Shown here one piece after another: positions 18,298-26,973 of a DNA stretch of 64,000 nt (positions are counted from its first letter, which is position 1; each line of letters begins with the position of its first letter). A model generated the notes under the pieces. It ran no database searches. It worked only from the letters and a program-made list of their open reading frames with translations, and was not told where the DNA came from. Both the position numbers and the translations under genes were made by a program. Origin of the DNA: an uncultured bacterium (GTDB lineage: Bacteria; Verrucomicrobiota; Lentisphaeria; Victivallales; UBA1829); contig URKJ01000010.1 of assembly GCA_900548385.1 (NCBI GenBank), positions 49,634-113,633 of the forward strand, written 5' to 3'.

Positions 18298-18320
18298 ACC
18301 GTATGTTTGCGAAAATTCAA
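18293..18320 (-). promoter_or_regulatory. Promoter for suhB-priA, overlapping the pyrK promoter
   Basis: On the minus strand TTGAAT (18315-18320) and TATTAT (18293-18298) are 16 bp apart. Its -10 box shares bases with the -10 box of the divergent pyrK promoter, so the two may exclude each other. Confidence 0.5.
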
Positions 18321-18342
18321 CCTTGGAACGAAAGAAACAGAT

Positions 18343-19131
18343 ATGACTTCTGACTGCAGTATTTTGGAGAACAGCTGTCTGAAAGGACTTTACCGGCGGA
18401 TCGTATTTTCCGCACCGGAGATCGCCGCGAAAGCGGAACCGGGACAGTTTGTTCATATTCGCATTCCGACTTTGCGCGACCGTGTTCTGCGCCGTCCGTT
18501 CAGCATCTGCGGTTATGATCCGCAGGCGGGAACGCTGACCGTTGTCTACAAAGTGGTCGGAGCCGGGACTTCGGAGCTTGCGGAGACGCTCCCCGGACGG
18601 GTGTGCGATGTGATGGGGCCGCTCGGCAAGGGCTATCCGATGCCGTCCGCGGACGAGACCCCGATTCTTGTCGCGGGCGGGTATGGTTCCGCCGCGATTC
18701 TGCCGCTGGCGGAACGCTCGGCGGAAAAAGGCATTCTGCTGCTCGGAGCCCGGTCTTCCGCCGACATTATCCTGACGGAGGAGTATGAAAACGCCGGATA
18801 TGAGGTCCGGCTTGCCACACAGGACGGCTCGCTCGGACGGAGAGGGCTTGTGACCGAACTGCTGGACGGCGCGCTTGCCGATGCGAAAAAAACTCCCGTT
18901 CTTTACGCCTGCGGGCCGACTCCGATGCTGATGGCGCTCGGAAAGATCGCCGTGGAAAAGAACGTGAAATGCTATCTGAGTCTCGACCAGCACATGTGCT
19001 GCGGGATCGGAGCGTGTTTCGCATGTGTCGTTAAAGTGAAAGATCCTTCCTCGCCCGACGGATGGCGGTATTCCCGCTCCTGCAAGGAAGGTCCTGTCTA
19101 TACAGCTGACGAGGTGTATTATGAAGCCTGA
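18343..19131 (+). CDS. pyrK: Dihydroorotate dehydrogenase electron transfer subunit
   Basis: A 262-aa flavoprotein of the ferredoxin-reductase type that passes electrons from dihydroorotate dehydrogenase to NAD. FAD binding is indicated by RVLRRPFSICGYD and the NAD site by ILVAGGYGSAAILPL. The C-terminal [2Fe-2S] cluster has cysteines in HMCCGIGACFACVV and RSCKEGP. The start is placed at ATG 18343, where the homology begins, although its ribosome binding site is weak; ATGs at 18277 and 18286 are possible alternatives. It overlaps pyrD by 11 nt, the normal arrangement for the class 1B enzyme. Confidence 0.93.
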   Translation: MTSDCSILENSCLKGLYRRIVFSAPEIAAKAEPGQFVHIRIPTLRDRVLRRPFSICGYDPQAGTLTVVYKVVGAGTSELAETLPGRVCDVMGPLGKGYPMPSADETPILVAGGYGSAAILPLAERSAEKGILLLGARSSADIILTEEYENAGYEVRLATQDGSLGRRGLVTELLDGALADAKKTPVLYACGPTPMLMALGKIAVEKNVKCYLSLDQHMCCGIGACFACVVKVKDPSSPDGWRYSRSCKEGPVYTADEVYYEA

Positions 19132-20044
19132 TCTCTCAGTGAAACTCGGACCGCTGGTTCTTGCCAACCCGGTCATGACCGCTTCCGGAACATTCGGTTA
19201 TGGAAGCGAATACGAAAACTTTTTCGATCCCGCGCTTCTCGGAGCGGTCGTGGTTAAAGGCGTTGCACCGAAACCGGTGCACGGCAATCCGACGCCCCGC
19301 GTCGCCGAGGTGACGGGCGGAATGCTCAATGCAATCGGTCTTCAGGGGCCCGGAATCGACAAATTCCTCCACGATGAACATTATCTGCCGTGGCTGAAAG
19401 CGCACAAATGCACCACGATCGTCAACATCTGGGGAAAAAGCGTGGATGATTACCGCTATGTCGCGGAACGTCTTGAGGCGGAACCGGATGGCATTGCCGC
19501 TTTGGAGATCAACGTTTCATGCCCGAACGTCAAGGAAGGCGGTATTTCGTTCAGTTCTGATACCGGAGCGATGGGCAGGGTGATTGCGGCGGTCCGCTCC
19601 GCAACGAAACTTCCGCTGATCACAAAGCTGAGCCCGAATGTGAAGAGTATGCCGGAATTCGCCAAAGCCGCCGCCGACAACGGAAGCGACATCGTTTCCA
19701 TGATCAATACGATTCCGGCAATGGCGATCGACATCGAGACGCGCCGACCGAAGATCGCCAACATCACCGGCGGGCTGAGCGGTCCGGCGGTAAAACCGGT
19801 CGCAGTCAAGATGGTTTACGAGACCGCGCGGGCTGTGGATATTCCGATCATCGGCATGGGCGGTATCTTCTCCGCGGAAGACGCCGTGGAATTTCTGCTT
19901 GCCGGAGCTTCCGCAATCGCGGTCGGCACGGCGATTTTTGCCGATCCGATGGCTCCCGTGAAGGTGCTTGACGGCATTTCCGCCTATCTGGAGCATCACG
20001 GATGCAAGTCCGTGAATGAGATCATCGGACAGGTCCGGGTGTAA
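19121..20044 (+). CDS. pyrD: Dihydroorotate dehydrogenase, class 1B catalytic subunit
   Basis: A 307-aa FMN enzyme making orotate in pyrimidine synthesis. The class 1 catalytic cysteine is in EINVSCPNVKEGG (about residue 131). FMN and substrate motifs are NPVMTASGTFGYG near the N-terminus, NITGGLSGPAVKP in the middle and IIGMGGIFSAEDAVEFLLAGASAI towards the end. Together with pyrK it forms the NAD-linked heterotetramer. No other pyrimidine genes lie in the window. It ends convergent to tcdA with a 24-base gap and no clear hairpin. Confidence 0.96.
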   Translation: MKPDLSVKLGPLVLANPVMTASGTFGYGSEYENFFDPALLGAVVVKGVAPKPVHGNPTPRVAEVTGGMLNAIGLQGPGIDKFLHDEHYLPWLKAHKCTTIVNIWGKSVDDYRYVAERLEAEPDGIAALEINVSCPNVKEGGISFSSDTGAMGRVIAAVRSATKLPLITKLSPNVKSMPEFAKAAADNGSDIVSMINTIPAMAIDIETRRPKIANITGGLSGPAVKPVAVKMVYETARAVDIPIIGMGGIFSAEDAVEFLLAGASAIAVGTAIFADPMAPVKVLDGISAYLEHHGCKSVNEIIGQVRV

Positions 20045-20068
20045 GCAGACCGGGAAATGCGCCGCCGT

Positions 20069-20797
20069 TCAGCGTCCGGAAAGCAATCGCAGGACCTCGG
20101 CGGCGCAATGACAGCCGAAGAGAGTCGGCATATAGGAGATCGTTCCGAGAACGGAACGCTTGTTGTTTTCCGTGATCTGCGGATCAAATACCGCCTGTCT
20201 GATCGGCGGTTCCGTTGAGAAGACCGCCCGGCATCCGGTCCCTTTCAAGCCGAGACGGTGCAACTGCTGCCGCACCGCTTTCGCCAGAGTGCAGTTGAAA
20301 GTTTTGTCCAGATCCGCGCAGCGCACGCATTCCGGATTTTTTCGGGCTCCGGAGCCCATTGACGAGACGACCGGGAGATTCCGGTTCAGACAGCCGGCGA
20401 TCAGATGCACTTTCGGCGCCAATGTGTCGATCGCATCAAGCACGCAGTCATAAGGCGCCGCGTCAAGGAGAGCTTCCAGATTGTCGTCTTTGAGAAACTC
20501 GTTGCGGACTTGCAGATCCAGCGCCGGATTGATCGAAAGCAGACGCTCCGCCATTGCTTCCGCCTTGGATTGACCGACGGTATGCGTCGTGGCGATGAGC
20601 TGCCGGTTCCGGTTGGAATCCTCCACGACATCGCCGTCCACAATGGTGAGTCTGCCGACGGCGGTCCGGGCGAGAAGTTCCGTTGCGATCCCGCCGACGC
20701 CGCCGAGTCCGACGCACAGAACGTGTGCGTGTGCGATTCTTTCGAGAGCCTCTTCACCGAGAAGAAGCTCCGTCCGGGACTGCCAGCCGGTGTTCAT
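20069..20797 (-). CDS. tcdA: tRNA threonylcarbamoyladenosine dehydratase
   Basis: A 242-aa E1-like (ThiF/HesA) enzyme that cyclises t6A37 of tRNA to ct6A using ATP. It has the glycine-rich ATP site VLCVGLGGVGGIATELL (residues 26-42), the Asp/Arg elements VDGDVVEDSNRNRQ, and the TcdA/CsdL-type middle CVLDAIDTLAPKVHLIAGC. It is shorter than ThiF-MoeB proteins with a rhodanese domain and lacks the zinc CxxC pairs of MoeB, which supports TcdA. It overlaps the upstream TatD gene by four bases and ends the long minus-strand run. Confidence 0.9.
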   Translation of the reverse strand: MNTGWQSRTELLLGEEALERIAHAHVLCVGLGGVGGIATELLARTAVGRLTIVDGDVVEDSNRNRQLIATTHTVGQSKAEAMAERLLSINPALDLQVRNEFLKDDNLEALLDAAPYDCVLDAIDTLAPKVHLIAGCLNRNLPVVSSMGSGARKNPECVRCADLDKTFNCTLAKAVRQQLHRLGLKGTGCRAVFSTEPPIRQAVFDPQITENNKRSVLGTISYMPTLFGCHCAAEVLRLLSGR

Positions 20798-21501
20798 TTC
20801 CGGAACACCCGTCTGAAATTTTCGGCGATCTGCTCTTTGAGTTCCTCAACGTCGCAGCCGCGCAGCTCCGCCGCCGTCTGATAAATGCGGTCGATCGGAA
20901 GAACGCTTTCGTCGGTTTCCAGAAAGAAGCTGTCGGAGTCGATTTCGCCGATCACGCCGCGCGCTTTCGACTGTTCTTCCGTGATCGCTTCGCCGAACGA
21001 GAGCAGAATGTTGTGTTTCAGAAGGGATTCCGCCGTTTCCAGAGAACTGCGGAACCCGTGAACGATCCAGGTCTGTTCCGGCGCGTGGTGTTTCTTGATG
21101 TGCAGGATCTCCTGCCAGCTGCGGACGGAGTGCACCACAACCGGAAGGGCGTATTTGAGCGCCAACCGGATCTGGGCGATGAATACTTTTTCCTGCACGT
21201 CGTGCGGAACGAGGGCGAATTTGTCAAGACCGCATTCGCCGACGGCGATCACCGCACCGGGATTTTCCGCCAGCACGTCCTCCATGATCCGGAGGTCCCG
21301 TTCCAGGTATTCCGTGTCGATATTTTTCGGATGGATGCCGATTGTGAAGCATGCGGGCAGTTCTTCGCCTTCGCCCGAAACATCGGGAAAAAGGTTCTGG
21401 ACCCGCATCACGCCCGCGCTGTCGGGCATGAAAGAGTGAGTGTGAAAGTCGATGTAAGACGGAGGCTTGTTGTCCTCCAGCGCATGATCTTCCTGAGACA
21501 T
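20794..21501 (-). CDS. TatD-family metal-dependent hydrolase
   Basis: A 235-aa TIM-barrel hydrolase of the TatD family (DNase/deacylase relatives). The metal-binding start YIDFHTHSF, the IGIHPKN segment, the VGECGLDKFAL glutamate motif, PVVVHSVRS, IVHGFRSS and the closing FLETDESVLPI are all in order. It is slightly short compared with typical 255-265-aa members. It may cleave nucleic acids or D-aminoacyl bonds; the family is heterogeneous. It lies between the RsmB-type and tcdA genes, both involved in RNA modification. Confidence 0.87.
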   Translation of the reverse strand: MSQEDHALEDNKPPSYIDFHTHSFMPDSAGVMRVQNLFPDVSGEGEELPACFTIGIHPKNIDTEYLERDLRIMEDVLAENPGAVIAVGECGLDKFALVPHDVQEKVFIAQIRLALKYALPVVVHSVRSWQEILHIKKHHAPEQTWIVHGFRSSLETAESLLKHNILLSFGEAITEEQSKARGVIGEIDSDSFFLETDESVLPIDRIYQTAAELRGCDVEELKEQIAENFRRVFRK

Positions 21502-21516
21502 CTTGATTCCTTTATG

Positions 21517-22803
21517 TTAAGTTAATCGCATACGCGCGACAAATGAAGCATCGCAATCTGCGCTCATCGGGAGCGTGCGGAGTGTGCCGTCGGTCATGGA
21601 GCCGTCCGGAGCGGGGAAAGGCTCCGGATGAAATTCCGGATGACGGGAGAGAAAATCGCGGACGATCTGTTCGTCCTCGCATTCAAACAGGGAGCAGGTT
21701 GCGTAAACGAGCACACCGCCCTTGCGGACGCCTGCCGAAGCGGTTTCGAGGATCTTCGCCTGAATCGCGGTCAGTTCTTCGACGCGTTCCTGCGGTGTAG
21801 TCCAACGCCCGTCCGGATTCCGCCGCCAGCGTCCTGACGAGGAGCAGGGGGCGTCGATGAGAACACCGTCGAATTTCCCGGCATTCCAATGCGGGGGCTG
21901 TGTTCCGTCCCATGCCGCACAGCGGATATTCGGGAATGCCGCCCGCGCCGCCCGGTGCTTGAGATCCTCCAGCTTATAGGCTCGGATATCGGTCGCGTAA
22001 ACGGAGCCTTTGCGGCGCATCATATCCGCCAGCTGGAGCGATTTTCCGCCTCCGCCCGCGCAGACGTCCCACCAGGACTCGCCCGGCTGCGCCATGCACG
22101 CTTTGCCGATACACTGCGACGAGAAATCCTGAATTTCAAATTTTCCCGCAAGGAATTCCGGCGTCCGGTAAAGACTGCCGCGGGCATCGGCTATTTTCAG
22201 GGATGACGGGGAGTACGGAACCGGTTCCGCCGCGAAACCGCTGCGGTTCAGATCCGCAATCAGAGCCGTAAGATTTTCCGTCTGCGCACGAAGCCACATC
22301 GGGGGGCGTTTCTGCATGAAAAGTGGAAGTTCCGGATTGTCCCGGAGCGTTTCCGGAAGTTTGAAGCGGAACCATGCGGGAAAAAGATTCCACGGATCCG
22401 GCTGTCCGGGAAGAGAAAGCAGGGTGGCGAACCGTTCCCCCGGAGCGGAAAGCGCCGCCGCGCGCAAGTATGCATCGGCGGAAAAACCGGATTCAAGCGC
22501 CCAACAGAGAGCCGCATCCGACGTGATTCCCTCTGCTGCGGAAGAAGCCGCGAGTGCAAGCGGAAGATTTTCCGCAATTCCCGCATGACACAGCCAGCCG
22601 TACCAGCGGAAGTATGCGAACAGAGTGTCGGAGATGAAACGGCGGTCCCGTGAGCCGATCCGTTTTTCCCTGCGGAATTTTGCGGCGGCAAAGTGATCCG
22701 CCGTTTCTCCATGGCGCAGAACGACCTCCAGAGCTTCCCTGATGAAGAGCAGACAGAAATTCGCCTGTGCTTTTGCGATCCCGCCGTTTTTTATGGTACT
22801 CAT
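21517..22803 (-). CDS. RsmB/NOP-family RNA m5C methyltransferase
   Basis: A 428-aa SAM-dependent RNA cytosine-5 methyltransferase. The N-terminal part resembles the NusB-like domain of RsmB. The catalytic half has the SAM motif DVCAGGGGKSLQLADMM, motif IV DAPCSSSGRW and motif VI YATCSLFECED with the two cysteines used for methyl transfer and product release. The family is clear; whether the target is 16S rRNA C967 or another site cannot be read. It starts 19 bases after glgB and belongs to the same minus-strand run. Confidence 0.9.
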   Translation of the reverse strand: MSTIKNGGIAKAQANFCLLFIREALEVVLRHGETADHFAAAKFRREKRIGSRDRRFISDTLFAYFRWYGWLCHAGIAENLPLALAASSAAEGITSDAALCWALESGFSADAYLRAAALSAPGERFATLLSLPGQPDPWNLFPAWFRFKLPETLRDNPELPLFMQKRPPMWLRAQTENLTALIADLNRSGFAAEPVPYSPSSLKIADARGSLYRTPEFLAGKFEIQDFSSQCIGKACMAQPGESWWDVCAGGGGKSLQLADMMRRKGSVYATDIRAYKLEDLKHRAARAAFPNIRCAAWDGTQPPHWNAGKFDGVLIDAPCSSSGRWRRNPDGRWTTPQERVEELTAIQAKILETASAGVRKGGVLVYATCSLFECEDEQIVRDFLSRHPEFHPEPFPAPDGSMTDGTLRTLPMSADCDASFVARMRLT

Positions 22804-22822
22804 AACAGGTTGTGGTGCTCCG

Positions 22823-25051
22823 TCAGGATTTTTTGTGCTTCAGAATCACCGCTCCGAGCCACGGCAGGCGCAGAGTGATATGCCAGGGCTGCCCGTGATA
22901 CAGACCGTCCTGCGTCCGCATGGGACTGGAATTCAGAAGATTCGTTCCGCCGTATTCGGAACGGTCGGTATTGAAGACTTCCTCCCATTCGCCGGGGAGG
23001 GGAATGCCGGTCGTATAGCTGTCCCGCACGACCGGTGTAAGATTCAGGATAATGACGACCGGTTCTTTGTGTTCCCGGTCCCAGCGGATGAACGAAACAA
23101 CCGACTGGCGGTAGTCGCCGCCGTCAAGCCACTGAAAGCCGTTCGGGGTGAAATCATCGCTCCACAGCGCCGGGTTGCCGCGGTAGAAACGGTTGAGATC
23201 GCGTACCATTGCCTGCATGGCTTTATGCTGCGGGTAATCAAGCAGATTCCAGTCGAGCGGAGCATTGGAATTCCATTCGATCCATTGTGCGAATTCGCCG
23301 CCCATGAAGAGCAGTTTTTTGCCCGGATGCATCGCCATGTAGGCGTAAAGAGCGCGGAGATTGGCGAATTTCTGCTGATAGTCTCCCGGCATTTTATTGA
23401 GAAGGGAACGTTTGCCGTGGACAACTTCGTCATGGCTCAGCGGCAGAACGAAGTTTTCCGAGAACGCATAGAGCAGGGAGAACGTCAGTTTGCCGTGATT
23501 GTAACTGCGGTAAACGGGATCAAGTTCCATATATTCGAGCGTGTCGTGCATCCATCCCATGTTCCATTTGAACGTGAAGCCGAGTCCGCCGAGATAAGAC
23601 GGTTTGGAGACTCCGGGCCATGACGTCGATTCTTCGGCGATCATCGCAATGCCGGGATACTGTTCGTGAGTGAGTTCGTTCAGACGCTTCAGAAAAGCGA
23701 TCGCTTCGAGATTCTCGTTACCGCCGTATTTGTTCGGGATCCATTCCCCGGCTTTGCGGGAGTAGTCCAGATAGAGCATGGAGGCGACCGCGTCGACGCG
23801 GAGGCCGTCCACATGGAAACGGTCGAGCCAGTAGAGCGCGCTGCCGATCAGAAAGCCGCGGACTTCGTTGCGCCCGAAATTGAAAACATAAGTTCCCCAG
23901 TCTTTCTGTTCCCCCTGGCGCGGATCCGCATGTTCATAAAGCGCCGTTCCGTCGAACCTGCCGAGAGAGAATGCGTCTTTCGGGAAATGGGCGGGAACCC
24001 AGTCCAGAATCACGCCGATTCCGAGCGAGTGCATGTGATTGACGAAATATGCGAAATCCTCCGGTGTTCCGAACCGGGCGGTCGGAGCATAGAAGCCCGT
24101 GACCTGATAGCCCCACGACTGATCGAGCGGATGTTCGCAGATGGGGAGGAGCTCAATATGCGTATACCCCATATCCAGCACATAGTCTCCGAGAGCGTGT
24201 GCGAGCTGACGGTAATTGTTGAAATCGTCTTTTCCCGTTGTCGGGGTTGTTCCGGGACCCTGCCAGGAACCGAGATGCACTTCGTAAATGTTCATCGGAG
24301 AGTGCTGAATATCGGTCGCCGCGCGTTTTTCCAACCATGCGGAGTCGGTCCATTGGAACGGCGCCGGGTTTGCGACGATTCCCGCATTGGAAGGACGGAG
24401 TTCCGTCTGCCACGCATAGGGATCAAGCTTGGTGAACACGTCGCCGTTTCTGGTCCGGATCTCGTATTTGTAAACCTCTCCCGCTTCGAGGGCGGGAATA
24501 AACAGTTCCCAGATACCGGAATTGCCCATCAGGCGCATGGGGGAACGGCGCCCGTCCCAGCAGTTGAAATTGCCGACAACGGAGACCCGTTCCGCATTGG
24601 GCGCCCAGACGGTGAACCGGACGCCGGGCACGCCGTCGACAGTCATGCAATGTGCGCCCATTGCATTGTATACGTTATGATGTTCGCCGGAATTGAACAG
24701 ATAGAGATCCATTTCCCCGATGGCGGGAAGAAAGGAATAGGGATCACGGGAACGGAATGTGGTGCCGTTCCCGAACTGTTTCTCCACTTCGTAAGCGAAA
24801 AACTTTTTTACTGGGAATTCCGCTGCGAACAGTCCGGCGTCATGGATTTTTGTCAGGACGGCTGCTGTCTGAAACTCTTTTCCGCGAAAGACCGTGACGG
24901 CTTCCGCCATCGGGTCGAAAACCCGGATCAATATTCTGCCGCCGGGACCGGAGTGCATACCGAGAATGGAATGCGGATCGGCTGTGCGCCCATCCAACAG
25001 CGCACGGAGCTGATCCGGAGCCGGAAGCAGATTTGTTTCATTTTTTTTCAT
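22823..25051 (-). CDS. glgB: 1,4-alpha-glucan branching enzyme
   Basis: A 742-aa GH13 enzyme that introduces alpha-1,6 branches in glycogen. The N-terminal N1 domain (DPHSILGMHSGPGG) is followed by the CBM48 module (GVRFTVWAPNAERVSVVGNF), then the catalytic barrel with DWVPAHFPKD, GLRVDAVASMLYLDYSR holding the nucleophile Asp, MIAEESTSWP with the acid/base Glu, and LPLSHDEVVHGK with the third acid. The C-terminal beta domain ends at VILKHKKS. Length and order match the E. coli type. No other glycogen genes are in the window. It is 27 nt downstream of the FabZ-like gene. Confidence 0.97.
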   Translation of the reverse strand: MKKNETNLLPAPDQLRALLDGRTADPHSILGMHSGPGGRILIRVFDPMAEAVTVFRGKEFQTAAVLTKIHDAGLFAAEFPVKKFFAYEVEKQFGNGTTFRSRDPYSFLPAIGEMDLYLFNSGEHHNVYNAMGAHCMTVDGVPGVRFTVWAPNAERVSVVGNFNCWDGRRSPMRLMGNSGIWELFIPALEAGEVYKYEIRTRNGDVFTKLDPYAWQTELRPSNAGIVANPAPFQWTDSAWLEKRAATDIQHSPMNIYEVHLGSWQGPGTTPTTGKDDFNNYRQLAHALGDYVLDMGYTHIELLPICEHPLDQSWGYQVTGFYAPTARFGTPEDFAYFVNHMHSLGIGVILDWVPAHFPKDAFSLGRFDGTALYEHADPRQGEQKDWGTYVFNFGRNEVRGFLIGSALYWLDRFHVDGLRVDAVASMLYLDYSRKAGEWIPNKYGGNENLEAIAFLKRLNELTHEQYPGIAMIAEESTSWPGVSKPSYLGGLGFTFKWNMGWMHDTLEYMELDPVYRSYNHGKLTFSLLYAFSENFVLPLSHDEVVHGKRSLLNKMPGDYQQKFANLRALYAYMAMHPGKKLLFMGGEFAQWIEWNSNAPLDWNLLDYPQHKAMQAMVRDLNRFYRGNPALWSDDFTPNGFQWLDGGDYRQSVVSFIRWDREHKEPVVIILNLTPVVRDSYTTGIPLPGEWEEVFNTDRSEYGGTNLLNSSPMRTQDGLYHGQPWHITLRLPWLGAVILKHKKS

Positions 25052-25078
25052 AACCGACCTGTTCCTTGTTTCCGGAGA

Positions 25079-25993
25079 TCAGGGATCGACAAGTGCGAAC
25101 ATCATATTGATCTTCGCGATTGCTTCCCCGTCCACATTGATGAAGCCTTCGCCTTTGCCGAACCGGGATTTGGTTTCCGGAATATCAATTTCCAGAACGA
25201 GCTGATCGCCGGGCAGGACCGGTTTGAGGAATTCCGCATGGTCAATCGCCATGAAGTACGCAAGTTTGCCGCGGTTTGCTTCGTTGGAAAGCATGATGAT
25301 CGCTCCCGCCTGCGCAAGAATTTCCGGCTGAACGGATGCGGTCAGAACGGAATAGCCGTCGTCATAACGGCGGAACGCGGGTTCCTCCGCCGTGACGTTT
25401 TTGACCGCCGTGGCGTGCGGACCATCGAGCTTGGAAACGTAATCAACAAAGAGGAACGGATAGCGGTGCGGGATGAGTGACGCGATCTTTTCCACGTCCA
25501 TGGGACTGGATTCGCTCTTGTCGAATTCGTTGAATCCGGCGGGCATCGTCGGCTGGACTTTGGCGCGGACGCCCAGCGTCAGCTGAGCCTGACAGGTCAC
25601 ACCGGAATTGTTTGCGGCGGTCGCGGAAAGGGTGACGGTATCCGAGGTTTCGGAAATGATCTCCGCAGTCAGCATGATCCGGTCACCGGGATTGTTGGGA
25701 CGGCGGAATTTGACTTTGTTCAGTTCCTTGACATAGAGATCGCCTTTGCGGTCCGGATCAAGTTTTTTCCAGACGGCGAGTTCTGCGAGCTGCGCCATGG
25801 ACTCCACCTGAATTACGCCGGGAACGATCGGATGGTGCGGGAAATGTCCCGGAAAATACCATTCGTTCATGGAGACGCTCTTGAGTCCAACCGCTTTTCC
25901 GGAATCCTCCAGACAGACGCGGTCGAGAAACACCATTCTGTCCGTGTAGGGCAGCTGGCGGAGAATTTGATGGTGTGTCAGGATTTCAGACAT
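25079..25993 (-). CDS. Two-domain FabZ-like hot-dog dehydratase
   Basis: A 304-aa protein made of two FabZ-type hot-dog domains. Domain 1 (about 5-145) keeps the active-site pattern YFPGHFPHHPIVPGVIQVES with His 50 and Glu 64, although its start (LPYTDRMVFLDR) deviates from LPHRYP. Domain 2 (about 168-304) begins canonically (LIPHRYPFLFVDYV) but the GHFP segment is replaced by FRRYDDGYSVLTASVQPE, so its catalytic His is gone while a Glu at about 224 remains. The active FabZ dimer may therefore be formed within one chain. It sits 26 nt after lpxC, suggesting a role in supplying 3-hydroxyacyl-ACP balance for lipid A. Confidence 0.85.
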   Translation of the reverse strand: MSEILTHHQILRQLPYTDRMVFLDRVCLEDSGKAVGLKSVSMNEWYFPGHFPHHPIVPGVIQVESMAQLAELAVWKKLDPDRKGDLYVKELNKVKFRRPNNPGDRIMLTAEIISETSDTVTLSATAANNSGVTCQAQLTLGVRAKVQPTMPAGFNEFDKSESSPMDVEKIASLIPHRYPFLFVDYVSKLDGPHATAVKNVTAEEPAFRRYDDGYSVLTASVQPEILAQAGAIIMLSNEANRGKLAYFMAIDHAEFLKPVLPGDQLVLEIDIPETKSRFGKGEGFINVDGEAIAKINMMFALVDP

Positions 25994-26019
25994 CCGATTT
26001 TTCCTTTCTTCTGTAAACC

Positions 26020-26901
26020 TTATTGTACTGATTCTTGTTTTTTGTGATTTGCCGCATATTGCGTCAGCATTTCCGCCGCCAGTTTGACGTGGGTCGGATG
26101 ACCGGCTTTGACCGCCGTGACTTTGGCGCGTACACGCATACCGGTCAGATAAATGTCTCCCACAAGGTCCATCATCTTGTGGCGGGCGAATTCTTCGGGA
26201 TGACGCATCCCGTCTTTGGAGATAACCGCACCGTCGTGCATGATAACGGCATTGTCGAGGCTTCCGCCTTTGACGAGTCCGGCGCCGATCAGCTGGGAGA
26301 GCTCCCGGAAAATGCAGAAGGTCCGGGAATCGGAGAGTTCCCGTCCGAAACTTTCCGGAGTGACGATGCAGGAAAACTCCTGTTTGTCAAGCGGCGTTGC
26401 TCCGTATTCCACCCGGCAGACGACTTCAAAATGATCCGCCGGTTCCAGCAGAAGACGGCTTTCCCCGGCTTCGATCTGAATCGGGGCGCTTGCCGTCCAG
26501 TAGTTGGCAGGAGCGGAAAGCCGCTGCAGGCCCGCTTCCTGAATGCCGTCGAAATAAGCCTTGGCGGAGCCGTCGGCGATCGGCGGTTCCGGTCCGTCCA
26601 TTTCCACAATGGCGTTATCCACCTGCGAGGCATGAAGCGACGCCATGATATGTTCCACCGTTACAACGAACGCGCCGGTCGTGCGGGACGCGATCGTGGT
26701 TGCGCGGCGCACGTCGATCACGTTGCCGACAACTGCCTGTACTTCGGGTTTTCCGGGCATATCGACCCGCCGGAAGACAATTCCGGTGTTTTCCGGTGCG
26801 GGCAGGATCCGCAGATGCGCCCGGACTCCGGTATGGAGTGTGATTCCGGAAACAGTCACTTCCTGCTTTACTGTATTTTGATAGTCCATCTTGTTTTTCA
26901 T
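26020..26901 (-). CDS. lpxC: UDP-3-O-acyl-N-acetylglucosamine deacetylase
   Basis: A 293-aa zinc enzyme for the committed step of lipid A synthesis. Zinc ligands are in VEHIMASLHASQVDN (His 84) and FARHKMMDLVGDIYL, and the catalytic His is in KAGHPTHVKLAAEM. The start TVSGITLHTG matches the family. It is a stand-alone LpxC, not the LpxC-FabZ fusion found in Bacteroidetes and some others, though a FabZ-like protein follows directly. Two candidate starts exist (26901 and 26889). The first has AAGGA very close and is used here. Confidence 0.96.
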   Translation of the reverse strand: MKNKMDYQNTVKQEVTVSGITLHTGVRAHLRILPAPENTGIVFRRVDMPGKPEVQAVVGNVIDVRRATTIASRTTGAFVVTVEHIMASLHASQVDNAIVEMDGPEPPIADGSAKAYFDGIQEAGLQRLSAPANYWTASAPIQIEAGESRLLLEPADHFEVVCRVEYGATPLDKQEFSCIVTPESFGRELSDSRTFCIFRELSQLIGAGLVKGGSLDNAVIMHDGAVISKDGMRHPEEFARHKMMDLVGDIYLTGMRVRAKVTAVKAGHPTHVKLAAEMLTQYAANHKKQESVQ

Positions 26902-26934
26902 TATCCTTATGCGTTTGCATATTCAATCACGGAA

Positions 26935-26963
26935 ATTATAGCGCCATATTCCGTGTTATTCAA
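26935..26963 (-). promoter_or_regulatory. Promoter of lpxC
   Basis: On the minus strand TTGAAT (26958-26963) and a perfect TATAAT (26935-26940) are 17 bp apart, in the 72-base gap between the GT-C gene and lpxC. Confidence 0.7.
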
Positions 26964-26973
26964 GCGTTTTTGT

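Noticed and set aside
25079..26901. An LpxC-FabZ fusion as in Bacteroidetes
   Set aside because: LpxC has its own stop at 26020 and the FabZ-like protein its own start 26 bases further. They are separate genes.
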